Below are positions 21,980-31,669 of a stretch of DNA of 64,000 nt, one piece after another. Under the pieces are notes generated by a model. It did not search any database. It was not told where the DNA came from and saw nothing but the letters and a program-made list of their open reading frames with translations. This DNA comes from Cylicocyclus nassatus (Eukaryota > Nematoda > Chromadorea > Rhabditida > Strongylidae). Location of the stretch: contig CATQJL010000112.1 of the NCBI GenBank assembly GCA_958299035.1, positions 84,090,636-84,154,635 on the forward strand, given 5' to 3'. The position numbers were made by a program, and so were the translations under genes. The first letter of the stretch is position 1. Each line of letters opens with the position of its first letter.

Positions 21980-22783
21980 AATGGTATCGCAAAAGTAGCT
22001 CTAAAAATATCTTATTACATGCTCGTTCGGCACATCCATCAGCCGTCAAAAATGCCGTTGTCCGGAATATGTTTAGAACAGCAACACAAGTATGTACGGG
22101 AGAGAAAGAACAGAAAGAGTCGCGAAATGTTGCACTGAGCATCGCTAAGAAAAATGGCTATCCCATGCATTCTGCTCGTGGTAGACCATTCCCTTCAAGT
22201 AATACTGCTCAACATAACAACAAAATAGCGCTCTGTCTTCCTTTCGTTTCGGATGAAATTAGTGTTGCAATACGGCACAGCATTAAACGAGCACAACTGA
22301 GCGACGATGTCATTTTAGTGAACATTCCGAGCGACAATCTCAAACGACGACTTGTACGAAACAGGCTCTATGACAAATACTGCATCTCGAAAGAGTGCGT
22401 AGTTTGTCCACATAGCAGCATTGGTGATTGCGCGAAAACAGGGGTTATATATCAGATAGAGTGTTTAGTTTGTGGTGCTAGCTATATAGGAGAAACCGGA
22501 AGAGCACTTGGCATAAAAGTTAAAGAACATCTTGCCAATAAACGAAAAGGTTCTAGTTTCGCCGCTCGGTAAACATAAACATGAATACCACCGCGATAAA
22601 GACTACGAAATCAAATGTGCAATTTTGGCTTACGAGAAAGATACGTCTGCGCGGAAAGCTCTCGAAGCGTTTTGGATCACACGCAGAAAACCGCTTATGA
22701 ACAACAGAAACGAGTGCTTAGCCGTTACGAATGACTTCATGCCTTTTTATCACTATGTGAGCTATGATAGAGTAGTGCAATGA
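21925..22783 (+). pseudogene. PLE connector and GIY-YIG endonuclease, unit A (frameshifted)
   Basis: The region continues the reverse transcriptase ORF in the -1 frame, overlapping it by about 50 nt with no in-frame ATG at the start. It encodes VCDTHVKWYRKSSSKN, a Cys-rich stretch (CVVCPH), and the GIY-YIG region (GVIYQIECLVCG, SYIGETGRALG). A 2-nt deletion near 22,552 (AAGGTTCTAG against AAGGTAGTCTAG in unit B) breaks the frame after KRKG, so the C-terminal third lies in another frame (22,532-22,783). The endonuclease normally nicks target DNA; this copy should be non-functional. Confidence 0.88.
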
Positions 22784-23113
22784 TTACATCTACAATGAGC
22801 CGCTCAATTTGAATCACTGGCACTACTGTCACCAAGGAAGCGGTCGCACTATACCATCAAGTGGCCGGCGGTGGAGCAAAGGTGTGTTCGTCTTCTCCCG
22901 TCTAGCGACTTTTGCTTGTAAAACTCGAGAGGGGATCGAGAAGCTAACCGAGGGTTGATGAAGCACTTGGTGGGGCAGACATAAGGTCACTAATCCCGCA
23001 CCACTTTAGGCCTCCGAAGACGACGAGTAGTCGAAACGCGTTAGGCCACTGATGTAATAAAAAGCTTCACCCAAACCTCGTGCTGGCTACACTATACTGA
23101 CGCAATCTGAATT
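22784..23113 (+). repeat. PLE long repeat, second forward copy
   Basis: Near-identical to 19,740-20,083. It links unit A to unit B. The hammerhead-like motif is at 23,008-23,047. Confidence 0.85.
23008..23047 (+). ncRNA. Hammerhead-ribozyme-like motif, unit A/B junction
   Basis: Identical in sequence to the motif at 19,978-20,017, at the same position within the long repeat. Confidence 0.45.
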
Positions 23114-25009
23114 ATGCCGAGGTTTCAACAAGAGAGGACGAAAAACTTACTGATCAATGTGCCGCCACAATTAGTCCCTCTCGTGCGGGAAGCATTATCG
23201 CTCCGCCAGAAAATAGTTGCGACTCGTCAATCCTTGAGATTTCTGAAGCGATGTAAGGCCGCCGACATGGTGCCACGGTTCATTTCAAATAAGAAGCTGG
23301 GAACAGTATGCAACCTTCCCGAAGAACATCCGAAAATCAAGAAGATCTACCGCATCATCCTGGGAACTGCGATAAAAGAAAAACAACATACATTGTTCTC
23401 CTGCATTTTGAAATGTAACACTAAAGAACAAGCCTGTCAACGGCTTCTAGCTACTCCGACTTGGAAGAGGATTGAGAAAGGATCGAGATTGATTTGTGAT
23501 TCTGTTCGATCTAGCGCCAAGTCTTCCCTTTGCGCAAAGTACGACAAACTCCTGAGCGCTACTCGCAAAAATCAAAGGACTGGTGAGAGCAACGTACCCG
23601 AACAAAACCGCAATGTAAGTGACATAGCTCAAAACGAATGTCTGGATTGCACGGCAAGAGTCACAGTAATCGGCAACACTCAGATTTCCGACAATGCGCG
23701 TAAATTTTTAAGCTTGGGTCCTTCATTTTCCATTACTCAGAACGTCAATGAAAGCGTATTTCGTAAAGTCATCACTGGTCTTTACAGAGTACGAGATCAA
23801 TTGAGAATAAGGGCCAAAAATAGCGAAAAACGAAATTCAAACGCACAAGAAGTACGAGCTGAGCATCCACTTCCTTGTGTTCCCTTTCCAAGCACTTTTT
23901 ATAGAGAGCCTCAACCAGTACCTGAGGCAGACGTCAAGTTCAGAATTTTATCCTCAAACGTTTTGACTGCTTACACACAGCCAAAACCTTGCTGCCGTAC
24001 TAACTTGACTTATTCGGAAATGCTTGGATATAAGGAAGTTCGTGATTTGATAAGATCTGAAAAAGTGCGCATCTCTGTCAGTGACAAAGGTGGAGAGTTC
24101 GTGATCATGCCACAGGAATTGGATCGAGAAATCACCGAACTCCATCTCAATGACAAGAGTGTGTACAAGCGCGTTTCCGAAAAGGAATATCATTCGCAGT
24201 ACAAGCGTTTAAATCACGTTTGGATGAGCATAGGAAAATCAGCTGGCCTCAGCGAGAGCTTTCTTGCCAGACTTAAGTTAGACACGCCAATATGTCCGGT
24301 TTTCTATAGCCTTGTAAAGACTCACAAGTTTACAGAAAGTGATGACATTCGCTCGATGGCAGCCAGACAGTTTCAGATAAGACCTATAATAAGTTGTGTT
24401 GGAGGCCCAACCGACAGAATATCTTGGTTTCTGAGCAAAATTATAGGGCAATTACTGGACAAAATACCTTCCCATTTAGCAAACACTAAGCAATTCCTCG
24501 ACCGCTTGAAATCCTCCAGATTCGAAAATGGATGTGTAGCTGAATCATTTGACGTTGTGTCTCTATATACCAACGTTCAAAATGAAGACGCTTTACAAGC
24601 GGTATCCGAAATGATGGATGAGTTTAGTGCAAGCATTCGTACCTTTGGATTGAGCAAACATCAAGTCATGGTCCTGATCAGAGAATGCTTAACCTGTAAC
24701 ATCTTCAGATGGTCAAGCATGTACTTTGCTCAACAAAGGGGACTCGCAATGGGACAACGGCTTGCTCCAGTTCTTGCAATATGCTTTATGAGCAGGATCG
24801 AAAAACCGGTGCTGTCAAGACTTCCACTTATGTATTGTCGTTACGTGGACGACTGCTGCATAGTAACATCCACTCAGTCCGAAATGGATGAGTGTTTCCG
24901 ATTACTCAATCAGCAGTCGCAGTACATAAGATTTACGCGTGAACATCCGGTTGATGGTTGGCTTCCGTACTTAAACGTTCAAATCAAACTGTCTGCGACA
25001 CTCATGTAA
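23114..25009 (+). CDS. PLE reverse transcriptase ORF, unit B (631 aa)
   Basis: It has the same length and motif order as unit A: KTHKF, RPIISCVGG, SFDVVSLYTNV, GLAMGQRLAPV and RYVDD. It differs by about two residues (CLTCN and EHPV in place of CLACN and EQPV) and a few silent changes. The frame is intact from the start codon to the TAA at 25,007-25,009, and the downstream endonuclease frame is also intact. Unit B is thus the best candidate for a source of active protein if the -1 frame change between the two ORFs can be bridged. Confidence 0.93.
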   Translation: MPRFQQERTKNLLINVPPQLVPLVREALSLRQKIVATRQSLRFLKRCKAADMVPRFISNKKLGTVCNLPEEHPKIKKIYRIILGTAIKEKQHTLFSCILKCNTKEQACQRLLATPTWKRIEKGSRLICDSVRSSAKSSLCAKYDKLLSATRKNQRTGESNVPEQNRNVSDIAQNECLDCTARVTVIGNTQISDNARKFLSLGPSFSITQNVNESVFRKVITGLYRVRDQLRIRAKNSEKRNSNAQEVRAEHPLPCVPFPSTFYREPQPVPEADVKFRILSSNVLTAYTQPKPCCRTNLTYSEMLGYKEVRDLIRSEKVRISVSDKGGEFVIMPQELDREITELHLNDKSVYKRVSEKEYHSQYKRLNHVWMSIGKSAGLSESFLARLKLDTPICPVFYSLVKTHKFTESDDIRSMAARQFQIRPIISCVGGPTDRISWFLSKIIGQLLDKIPSHLANTKQFLDRLKSSRFENGCVAESFDVVSLYTNVQNEDALQAVSEMMDEFSASIRTFGLSKHQVMVLIRECLTCNIFRWSSMYFAQQRGLAMGQRLAPVLAICFMSRIEKPVLSRLPLMYCRYVDDCCIVTSTQSEMDECFRLLNQQSQYIRFTREHPVDGWLPYLNVQIKLSATLM

Positions 25010-25815
25010 AATGGTATCGCAAAAGTAGCTCTAAAAATATCTTATTACATGCTCGTTCGGCACATCCATCAGCCGTCAAAAATGCCGTTGTCCGGAATAT
25101 GTTTAGAACAGCAACACAAGTATGTACGGGAGAGAAAGAACAGAAAGAGTCGCGAAATGTTGCACTGAGCATCGCTAAGAAAAATGGCTATCCCATGCAT
25201 TCTGCTCGTGGTAGACCATTCCCTTCAAGTAATACTGCTCAACATAACAACAAAATAGCGCTCTGTCTTCCTTTCGTTTCGGATGAAATTAGTGTTGCAA
25301 TACGGCACAGCATTAAACGAGCACAACTGAGCGACGATGTCATTTTAGTGAACATTCCGAGCGACAATCTCAAACGACGACTTGTACGAAACAGGCTCTA
25401 TGACAAATACTGCATCTCGAAAGAGTGCGTAGTTTGTCCACATAGCAGCATTGGTGATTGCGCGAAAACAGGGGTTATATATCAGATAGAGTGTTTAGTT
25501 TGTGGTGCTAGCTATATAGGAGAAACCGGAAGAGCACTTGGCATAAAAGTTAAAGAACATCTTGCCAATAAACGAAAAGGTAGTCTAGTTTCGCCGCTCG
25601 GTAAACATAAACATGAATACCACCGCGATAAAGACTACGAAATTAAATGTGCAATTTTGGCTTACGAGAAAGATACGTCTGCGCGGAAAGCTCTCGAAGC
25701 GTTTTGGATCACACGCAGAAAACCGCTTATGAACAACAGAAACGAGTGCTTAGCCGTTACGAATGACTTCATGCCTTTTTATCACTATGTGAGCTATGAT
25801 AGAGTAGTGCAATGA
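24955..25815 (+). CDS. PLE connector and GIY-YIG endonuclease ORF, unit B (about 285 aa)
   Basis: Intact frame in -1 relative to the reverse transcriptase. It contains a connector (VCDTHVKWYRKSSSKN), a basic stretch, a Cys pair CVVC plus C-x5-C-like residues upstream, the GIY-YIG core (GVIYQIECLVCG and SYIGETGRALG), and a conserved EAFWITRRKPLMN tail. No in-frame ATG precedes the conserved part, so expression would need frameshifting, splicing or reinitiation. The stop is followed by the long repeat. Confidence 0.9.
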   Translation, partial: WLASVLKRSNQTVCDTHVKWYRKSSSKNILLHARSAHPSAVKNAVVRNMFRTATQVCTGEKEQKESRNVALSIAKKNGYPMHSARGRPFPSSNTAQHNNKIALCLPFVSDEISVAIRHSIKRAQLSDDVILVNIPSDNLKRRLVRNRLYDKYCISKECVVCPHSSIGDCAKTGVIYQIECLVCGASYIGETGRALGIKVKEHLANKRKGSLVSPLGKHKHEYHRDKDYEIKCAILAYEKDTSARKALEAFWITRRKPLMNNRNECLAVTNDFMPFYHYVSYDRVVQ

Positions 25816-26138
25816 TTACATCTACAATGAGCCGCTCAATTTGAATCACTGGCACTACTGTCACCAAGGAAGCGGTCGCACTATACCATCAAGTGGCCGG
25901 CGGTGGAGCAAAGGTGTGTTCGTCTTCTCCCATCTAGCGACTTTTGCTTGTAAAACTCGAGAGGGGATCGAGAAGCTAACCGAGGGTTGATGAAGCACTT
26001 GGTGGGGCAGACATAAGATCACTAATCCCGCACCACTTTAGGCCTCCGAAGACGACGAGTAGTCGAAACGCGTTAGGCCACTGATGTAATAAAAAGCTTC
26101 ACCCAAACCTCGTGCTGGCTACACTGTACTGACACAAT
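25816..26138 (+). repeat. PLE long repeat, terminal copy
   Basis: Third forward copy; it ends GTACTGACACAAT directly before the right target-site duplication. The hammerhead-like motif is at 26,040-26,079. Confidence 0.85.
26040..26079 (+). ncRNA. Hammerhead-ribozyme-like motif, terminal repeat
   Basis: Identical in sequence to the motif at 19,978-20,017. Confidence 0.45.
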
Positions 26139-26150
26139 CTGATGGAATTC
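26139..26150. repeat. Right target-site duplication of the PLE array
   Basis: CTGATGGAATTC, exact copy of 18,821-18,832. Confidence 0.85.
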
Positions 26151-26474
26151 TTTTTATTTGCTCCTAGCTCTTGATCTTTTTCGTTTCAAATCACGGGAAT
26201 GGTGCCGCTGCAATGTGCAGAATTTTCTCTACCAAATAAAAATACTTCCAATATTTTTCGTGATCCAGCTTAAAAAATGCCAGTCTTGACTGATTTCCTT
26301 CAATTGCCTCTAGCTCTAGAACTTTCCAACGCCAATTCATAGCAAAGGTACTATTGTAAAGAGAAAGGTTTCCTCTTTTGAAAGAAATTAAATTCAAGAA
26401 AATCCATTGAGTGGCAAGGAATTTATGGTTTTTTGAATATCCAGCGCAAGAACTTTTGGGACAACCTGATATAT

Positions 26475-27850
26475 AATTGTAAACAGTATTTCTTAGCGGG
26501 AGTCAGGAGTTGATGTGTTAGGGGTAAGACCCAATGGCGTACTCAGAAAAATTTTTTGGTTTGCTTCTGAAAATTTTCGCGGGCCCATAACTTCGAGATT
26601 ATCGAAAAAGGGAGCATGGAGTCAGCCACGCCTCCGAAAAAAAAATTCTATAAAGCGAAATTGAATTTTTAGAAAATTTCGAAAATTATTCTAGTTATTA
26701 ACAAGTATAGGCAAGTCATTTGCACATTTTTACACCCTCGGTATGCCACTGGTAAGACCTTATCATAAGCCTTAATATTTCCCCAATCGCGGCGTTGCTT
26801 TCCACCGTAAAAAAATAAATAGCGGTCTTGATAGTCGCATTACAATTCATGTCCATCCCACCATCCCATATACTTTGAAGCTTTATTGTTCTCTCCTTTT
26901 TTTGTCTTGTTCAACCAATATTGAAAAGTGATTCACTTTTAATTCTGACATACAAGACTGCACACGTCGCACAGCATGTCAAAATGGTATTCTAACATAT
27001 TCGCCTTTGAGTAGTCCTCTACTAGAACTCATCAACTACCCAGATATGATGTAGCAGAGTAAGTCACAGAAAATGTGCAACTCTTCTAAGGTGCGCTCAT
27101 TTAGATTCTATTAAATTATTTGTGTGAAAAATTTTAGGGACTACATTGAGCGCGGTTTTTCTAATAAAACAAATTTTTTCGGGGATGGCTGCCGCCACGC
27201 CCCCTTAACAATATTTATGCTACAAGGTATAAATAGCATGAGCAAAATTTCAAAGAGCCTGCATGTTCCAAGTAGAAAATTGTTTTCTAGGCGGGGTGGG
27301 AGGTAAGGTGCTTCTGTCACCGGCGATGTCAATTTTATTTATTCTATCGATTTCTTTATTTTCAAACTCAAAGCTAGAAAATGACTTGGTGCAGGATGTA
27401 TTGAGTATGCATTTTGATTACAAAAAAGAACCTTTTGCGGAAACATTGAATGCTTTTATTAACTTCAGTCAATCTAGGCAGATTGAGTGAGGACGCCCAC
27501 AACTGATAAAATGAAGGATCATTGATTTTATTGATTTTTACAGCTTTACGATGGAGCGAGTCGGTGGATTGAAGTTAACATGCTGGTTGCGCAGTTGTAT
27601 TAGGCGAGTCATCATTGCATGCAGAGACTGAACGCCTTGGCGCCCTAGGGAAAAATAGTCCGTCCTCGAAAGAGACAGCAGGCGATCAAAGAAATGAAAG
27701 CGCGCGCGCTTGATTGGAGAGGCGCCACATGTCCGCAACGGCGCCTTGTCTACGCGTGCAAAACTTGTCTACAAGTCTTATAAATGTTAGATGCGTTGTC
27801 AAATTCATCGTTCTTTTTTTGACTTACAGCCAGCTATAAGGAACCCAAGT
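26475..27850. other. Intergenic, no gene recognised
   Basis: Low-complexity and AT-rich stretches with degraded repeat fragments. Open frames near 27,124-27,490 have no recognisable domain. Confidence 0.35.
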
Positions 27851-27852
27851 TA

Positions 27853-28148
27853 GGGACCCGTCATACTTCGCAAGGAAAGCCCAAAAGCGTTCAAAAAAGC
27901 CTAACAAAGCCCGGAAAAGTGCGAAGGCGCCAGAAAGAGCCGGAACGCAGAAACGAACTTTTGGTAGAATTCTGACATTTTTTTGATGTGCAGACGACAG
28001 AAAATGAACCAAAAAGGCTCGGTTGCGGAATCGACACACATGCCTTAGCGCCAACAGGTGCGCGCGGAAGGGGCGTTCCGACTCTTTATGGCGCTTTTGG
28101 GCTTTTTTGAGCGCTTTTGAGCTTTTTTCGGCGAAGTATGACGGGTCC
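27853..28148. mobile_element. MITE with GGGACCCGTCATACTTCGC ends (first copy)
   Basis: GGGACCCGTCATACTTCGC at the left is mirrored by GGCGAAGTATGACGGGTCC at the right. Each arm contains AAAGCCC-type short repeats and the GCCAGAAAGAGCCGGAA block. It is preceded by TTA. A longer relative lies at 60,453-60,873. Confidence 0.8.
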
Positions 28149-28384
28149 GCACAGTATGTCGGATATATTGCGAAAAAATATCGCTGAATAAGTAATTGAT
28201 TTCTTTCGTCCACTGACCCCACTGACAGTGGGGACAAAGAGTGATTATATTTTTTGCGATGGGTCTCGAAAAAAAAAGCGTGTGCCATTGTTTTCTAAGA
28301 GTGGAAATTGTCGTTTGAGAGCAATGACAGCGGAAGTATGAAATGGAGGTAGGACAAACCATAGAAATGGAGAGTTCTCCACCA

Positions 28385-31188
28385 GAGGCCGTATTCATCA
28401 TTGCTACCTTGAGGTAAAATGAACCTTGAGGTAGGATTATCACTCAAAACCCGTATTCATCAATGTACCTTGAGGTAAATGCTCAAGGTTAGATCAACCT
28501 TGAAAATGATTTCATGTGGAATGAATGACACCTTGAGGTGAATTCTACCACAAGGTAGCCTTATCAGCGATAAATCCGTATTCATCAAACTTGATGCCTT
28601 TACCTTGAGGTACATTTACAATAGAAACTTTTACCCTAGCAAAAGGCAAGGTTAGGAGTGATACCTTCAGAAATCTATAAGGTTTTAAGGCTGATTTTTC
28701 ACATGAACACTGCAGTGACAAAACTGAAACCATTGCAGCAATTTTGTCTAATTTCGTTGAGATTAGCTAGAGTTATAGACATGTAAAAAAATTAGTATTA
28801 CACTTCTCTTAAATCCTATGGATATGTTGTGAGTGTCTTAAAACTCCTGTGAAACTGATGTACTGAACCAGAGAAAATCAAACAGATCCCTTATTTGCTC
28901 CAACAGCATTTTGAGCATCATAGACCCTATCAAACAGTATTTTGAGCATAGCACACTGAAACCACAAGCTTAAATTTGCATAACTCAAAAACAAATCGCT
29001 TTGCAAGCTCTGTATTCAAGAAAATCCAGTGTTGACCTTCGTGTGACGCATTTCTTTAGTCTTGTTCAGCTTCTCAACTCAAATTCAACTGAAGTAGGCA
29101 TCAGGTAGGCATCGCAGCAGATAATTTTGCAAATTGCACTTAGAAGCGGACATTCTCCCGGATAGAGTCTTAAAACCTAGAATTGTTGAATATATGGACC
29201 CTATCCTCTCCAATTCACCAGTTATAGCCTCTCACACCCTGAAGACATAAGTATTCTTGCGTAAATCCCATGCAGATATGAAAAAAAGCAACTCACCGTA
29301 AGTACGCTATGCCGTTCTCTGAGAAAACGTTAGTGTTTATCATGCTGGCACAGGTTATTTTAACCTTGAGAGATAAATTTTGATGAATACGAAATTGTAC
29401 CTTGGGGTAGATTCTACCTTGAGGTAGTTTCTCAAGGTATCTTATATTGAAGTAGGGTTCATTCTAATCTTACCACTGCAGCCGAAGCAGCTACAAAAGT
29501 ACGTGCCATAAATTTTTTCATTCTTCATATCTCAGGCTCTGAAAACGTATGAGCCGCGGAAAATCACGCAGTAATGTGCCAAATCTGCTCAGCCGCTATG
29601 GTGCAGCCCACCTGCGGCCTTTGGGTGCAATTGCACCAAAATACACTCCATCCGAGATCCTCCGTAGGGCGGCTGACCCCGGATCATAAGTTTACTATAA
29701 TTTTCCTTTATCTGTCAGCTCACATTTTGTAAACCGCAGTAATAATTAAGGGCCACAGCGTGTCCGCTTCCAGCGTCTGAGCTGGCACGTTTGTGCCATT
29801 ACGACAATCGTTAGTTTGGATTTGGTTAGCTGGTGGTAGATAATTCTCAGAATTTTACTTTTGCTGAAGGAGAAAGATCATGGCATCCACGTAGCTTCGC
29901 GCTCAATTTGTAACAATTCCCTATGTTTCTCCAAATATGTTGTTACTCTTATTCATGCTTTTCTTTTAGCCAAGATACAGCTCTACTACGTCGGAACACC
30001 ATCTAGGAATCCGGAATATTGTTTCGATAAAACTTTCCAGCGGGGTTTACGAGATTGGAAAGCTACTGGAATCACATTTGTGATCAGCAAACTGGAAAAA
30101 GCCCCTCAACAAATTTTTAAGCAACTTTGGAATTTTGACTTATCTCACGTTTCGAAAATTTCAACTGTATGAGAATGACATTCTTTTCGTGGCATAGCAT
30201 TAACCCCTGGGGCAGTACAGTCGTCTATTCTGTGATTTTGATACCGTGCAATAGACAGTGCAGTGGCCCAATGGAGGGAGGGGATAGTCTGAAATTCTTA
30301 AAAGTCACTTACATGAGTTGTGAGGATGTGCAAGTGAGTTGTTTAAAGGCACTGTCCACCCAGATTTTCGACTTCCACGTTTTTTCGTTTCAGAGCCTTC
30401 TCATGTCCCTGATTCCGAATATATGGTCGAGAATGCGCGAAAACCCCGACAATCCCCGTTTCGGAGAACCCACAGGCCGGCTTTCCGGAACGGTGATTGG
30501 ATAGGCGTGCACAAGCGGGCGGGCATGGATGGGGGAGGGCGGGCATGGATGGGAGTCCTCGTGCATCTTCGCTATTTTCTCGCTTCCGAAGCGGCACTTT
30601 GCGCCGCAACTTGGGCATTGGATTGATAGGGGGCCCTACTATTATATGCTGCCAAAAGCCCAACACCCTCAACTTAGGGTGAACGATGCCTTTGAGCTTG
30701 TAAGTAATTCCAGTATTTTTCGAATTTTTTTTTTGCACATTTCAAGTTAGCCTGGTGAAAGAATGTTTTCGGCGGAAAACAGCAAAGAGACCGCAAAAAT
30801 TTTAGGGAAACATTCCAGATATTTTTTCGGAGTGCATGGCTAGCCCCACTTACATTGAACCAACAAATACTTTTTCTCTCCACCTCCCCCGGACAAAGTG
30901 TTGCCTTCGCAACATACATAACAAAAACATCATACCAACATAACATCATACGCAACATCATACCCACATGAACGATAGAGAAGAGGGATTCACAATAATG
31001 GACTTTACACACCGCTGAGAGTTATGGCATGCCTTGAATGAGCATCACCGCACATCATGCAAACTGAGGTAGAATTAACCTTGAGGTACTTTGATGAATA
31101 CGAAACGGCCTTAAGGTAGAATGTACCTTGAGGTATATTTTACCTCAAGGTTCATTTTAACTCGGGTAGCAATGATGAATACGGCCTC
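28385..31188. mobile_element. Three-level nest of CCGTATTCATCA palindromic elements
   Basis: Three pairs of inverted ends enclose each other. The outer pair is GAGGCCGTATTCATCATTGC at 28,385 and its inverse ending at 31,188. The middle pair is CCGTATTCATCAATG near 28,451 and TTTGATGAATACG near 31,092. The inner pair is CCGTATTCATCAAAC near 28,567 and TTTGATGAATACG near 29,378. Subterminal TACCTTGAGGTA palindromes recur beside each end. No transposase was recognised; the largest open frame (29,861-30,172) has no known domain. Confidence 0.7.
30343..30695. mobile_element. TTAA/AGGCA-group MITE inside the nest
   Basis: TTAAAGGCACTGTCCACCC on the left is mirrored imperfectly by GGGTGAACGATGCCTTTGA on the right. 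Confidence 0.6.
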
Positions 31189-31669
31189 AGGAGGAACTTA
31201 GAGCGGCGCTAATGAGCCGTAATGGACAGACATGAAAACTAAGTTCAAGGTTTTTAATTTGCGAAGAACGTGCTCATAAAAGAAGCAAAACAAACGATTT
31301 TTTGCGAGTTTCTTGAAGATAAAAAAATAGTAGTAGATACAACAACCAACGTTATCAGAAAACAATAAATATTTTTTGTTGAGTAAACAACACTCTCTGC
31401 AAGAAAATTAGCCTGCTGCGTCTGCATCTGCACATCTTTCGTACTCATGCATCTTGTTCTGGCACCGCTCCAGCAATATACGATCTCTGTTATTGTTTAT
31501 CTTTTCGAAGAGCTGTTTATTAGCACACTGTGGAGTCCTCAATAACTGATTTAGTATAGCTCTTTCATTTTCGTGGTCCTTGCTTTTTAAAGCCTTCGTA
31601 GTGTATTTAATTCTGCGTTTTATCTGAATTGAAATGTTAGATCTTGCTAATCAAAAAAATATTGCAGTA

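Larger units (their letters stand above)
18833..26138 (+). mobile_element. Penelope-like retroelement (PLE) tandem array
   Basis: The insertion of 7,306 nt consists of four parts. An inverted leader (18,833-19,257) is the reverse complement of the long repeat plus the first codons of the reverse transcriptase frame. Next comes a 5'-truncated unit with endonuclease and long repeat (19,258-20,083). Two complete head-to-tail units of 3.03 kb follow, with reverse transcriptase frames starting at 20,084 and 23,114. The last unit closes with its long repeat at 26,138. Tandem copies, an inverted partial leader and a C-terminal GIY-YIG endonuclease are hallmarks of EN(+) PLEs. The complete units differ at only a few positions, so the array is recent or was homogenised. 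Confidence 0.92.
17733..26470. mobile_element. Mariner-type palindrome interrupted by a MITE and by the PLE array
   Basis: TTAGGTTGTCCCAAAAGTTC at 17,733 is mirrored by GAACTTTTGGGACAACCTGA ending at 26,470, both next to TA. The left arm runs from 17,733 to about 18,170. Its mirror is split: 18,725-18,832 is the inner part and 26,139-26,470 the outer part, because the PLE array was inserted between them. A second palindrome (18,271-18,722) sits at the centre. The undisturbed left arm at about 18,045-18,070 shows the pre-insertion sequence. There is no transposase frame; open frames of about 70 codons in the arms are on both copies by symmetry. Confidence 0.85.

Noticed and set aside
20417..24573. 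Minus-strand frames of 61-79 codons, identical in both PLE units
   Set aside because: They are antisense shadows of the reverse transcriptase ORF.
18833..26138. Telomerase or non-LTR retrotransposon
   Set aside because: The KTHK/RPIIS motifs, the RYVDD box with a C-terminal GIY-YIG endonuclease, and tandem long repeats point to a Penelope-like element.
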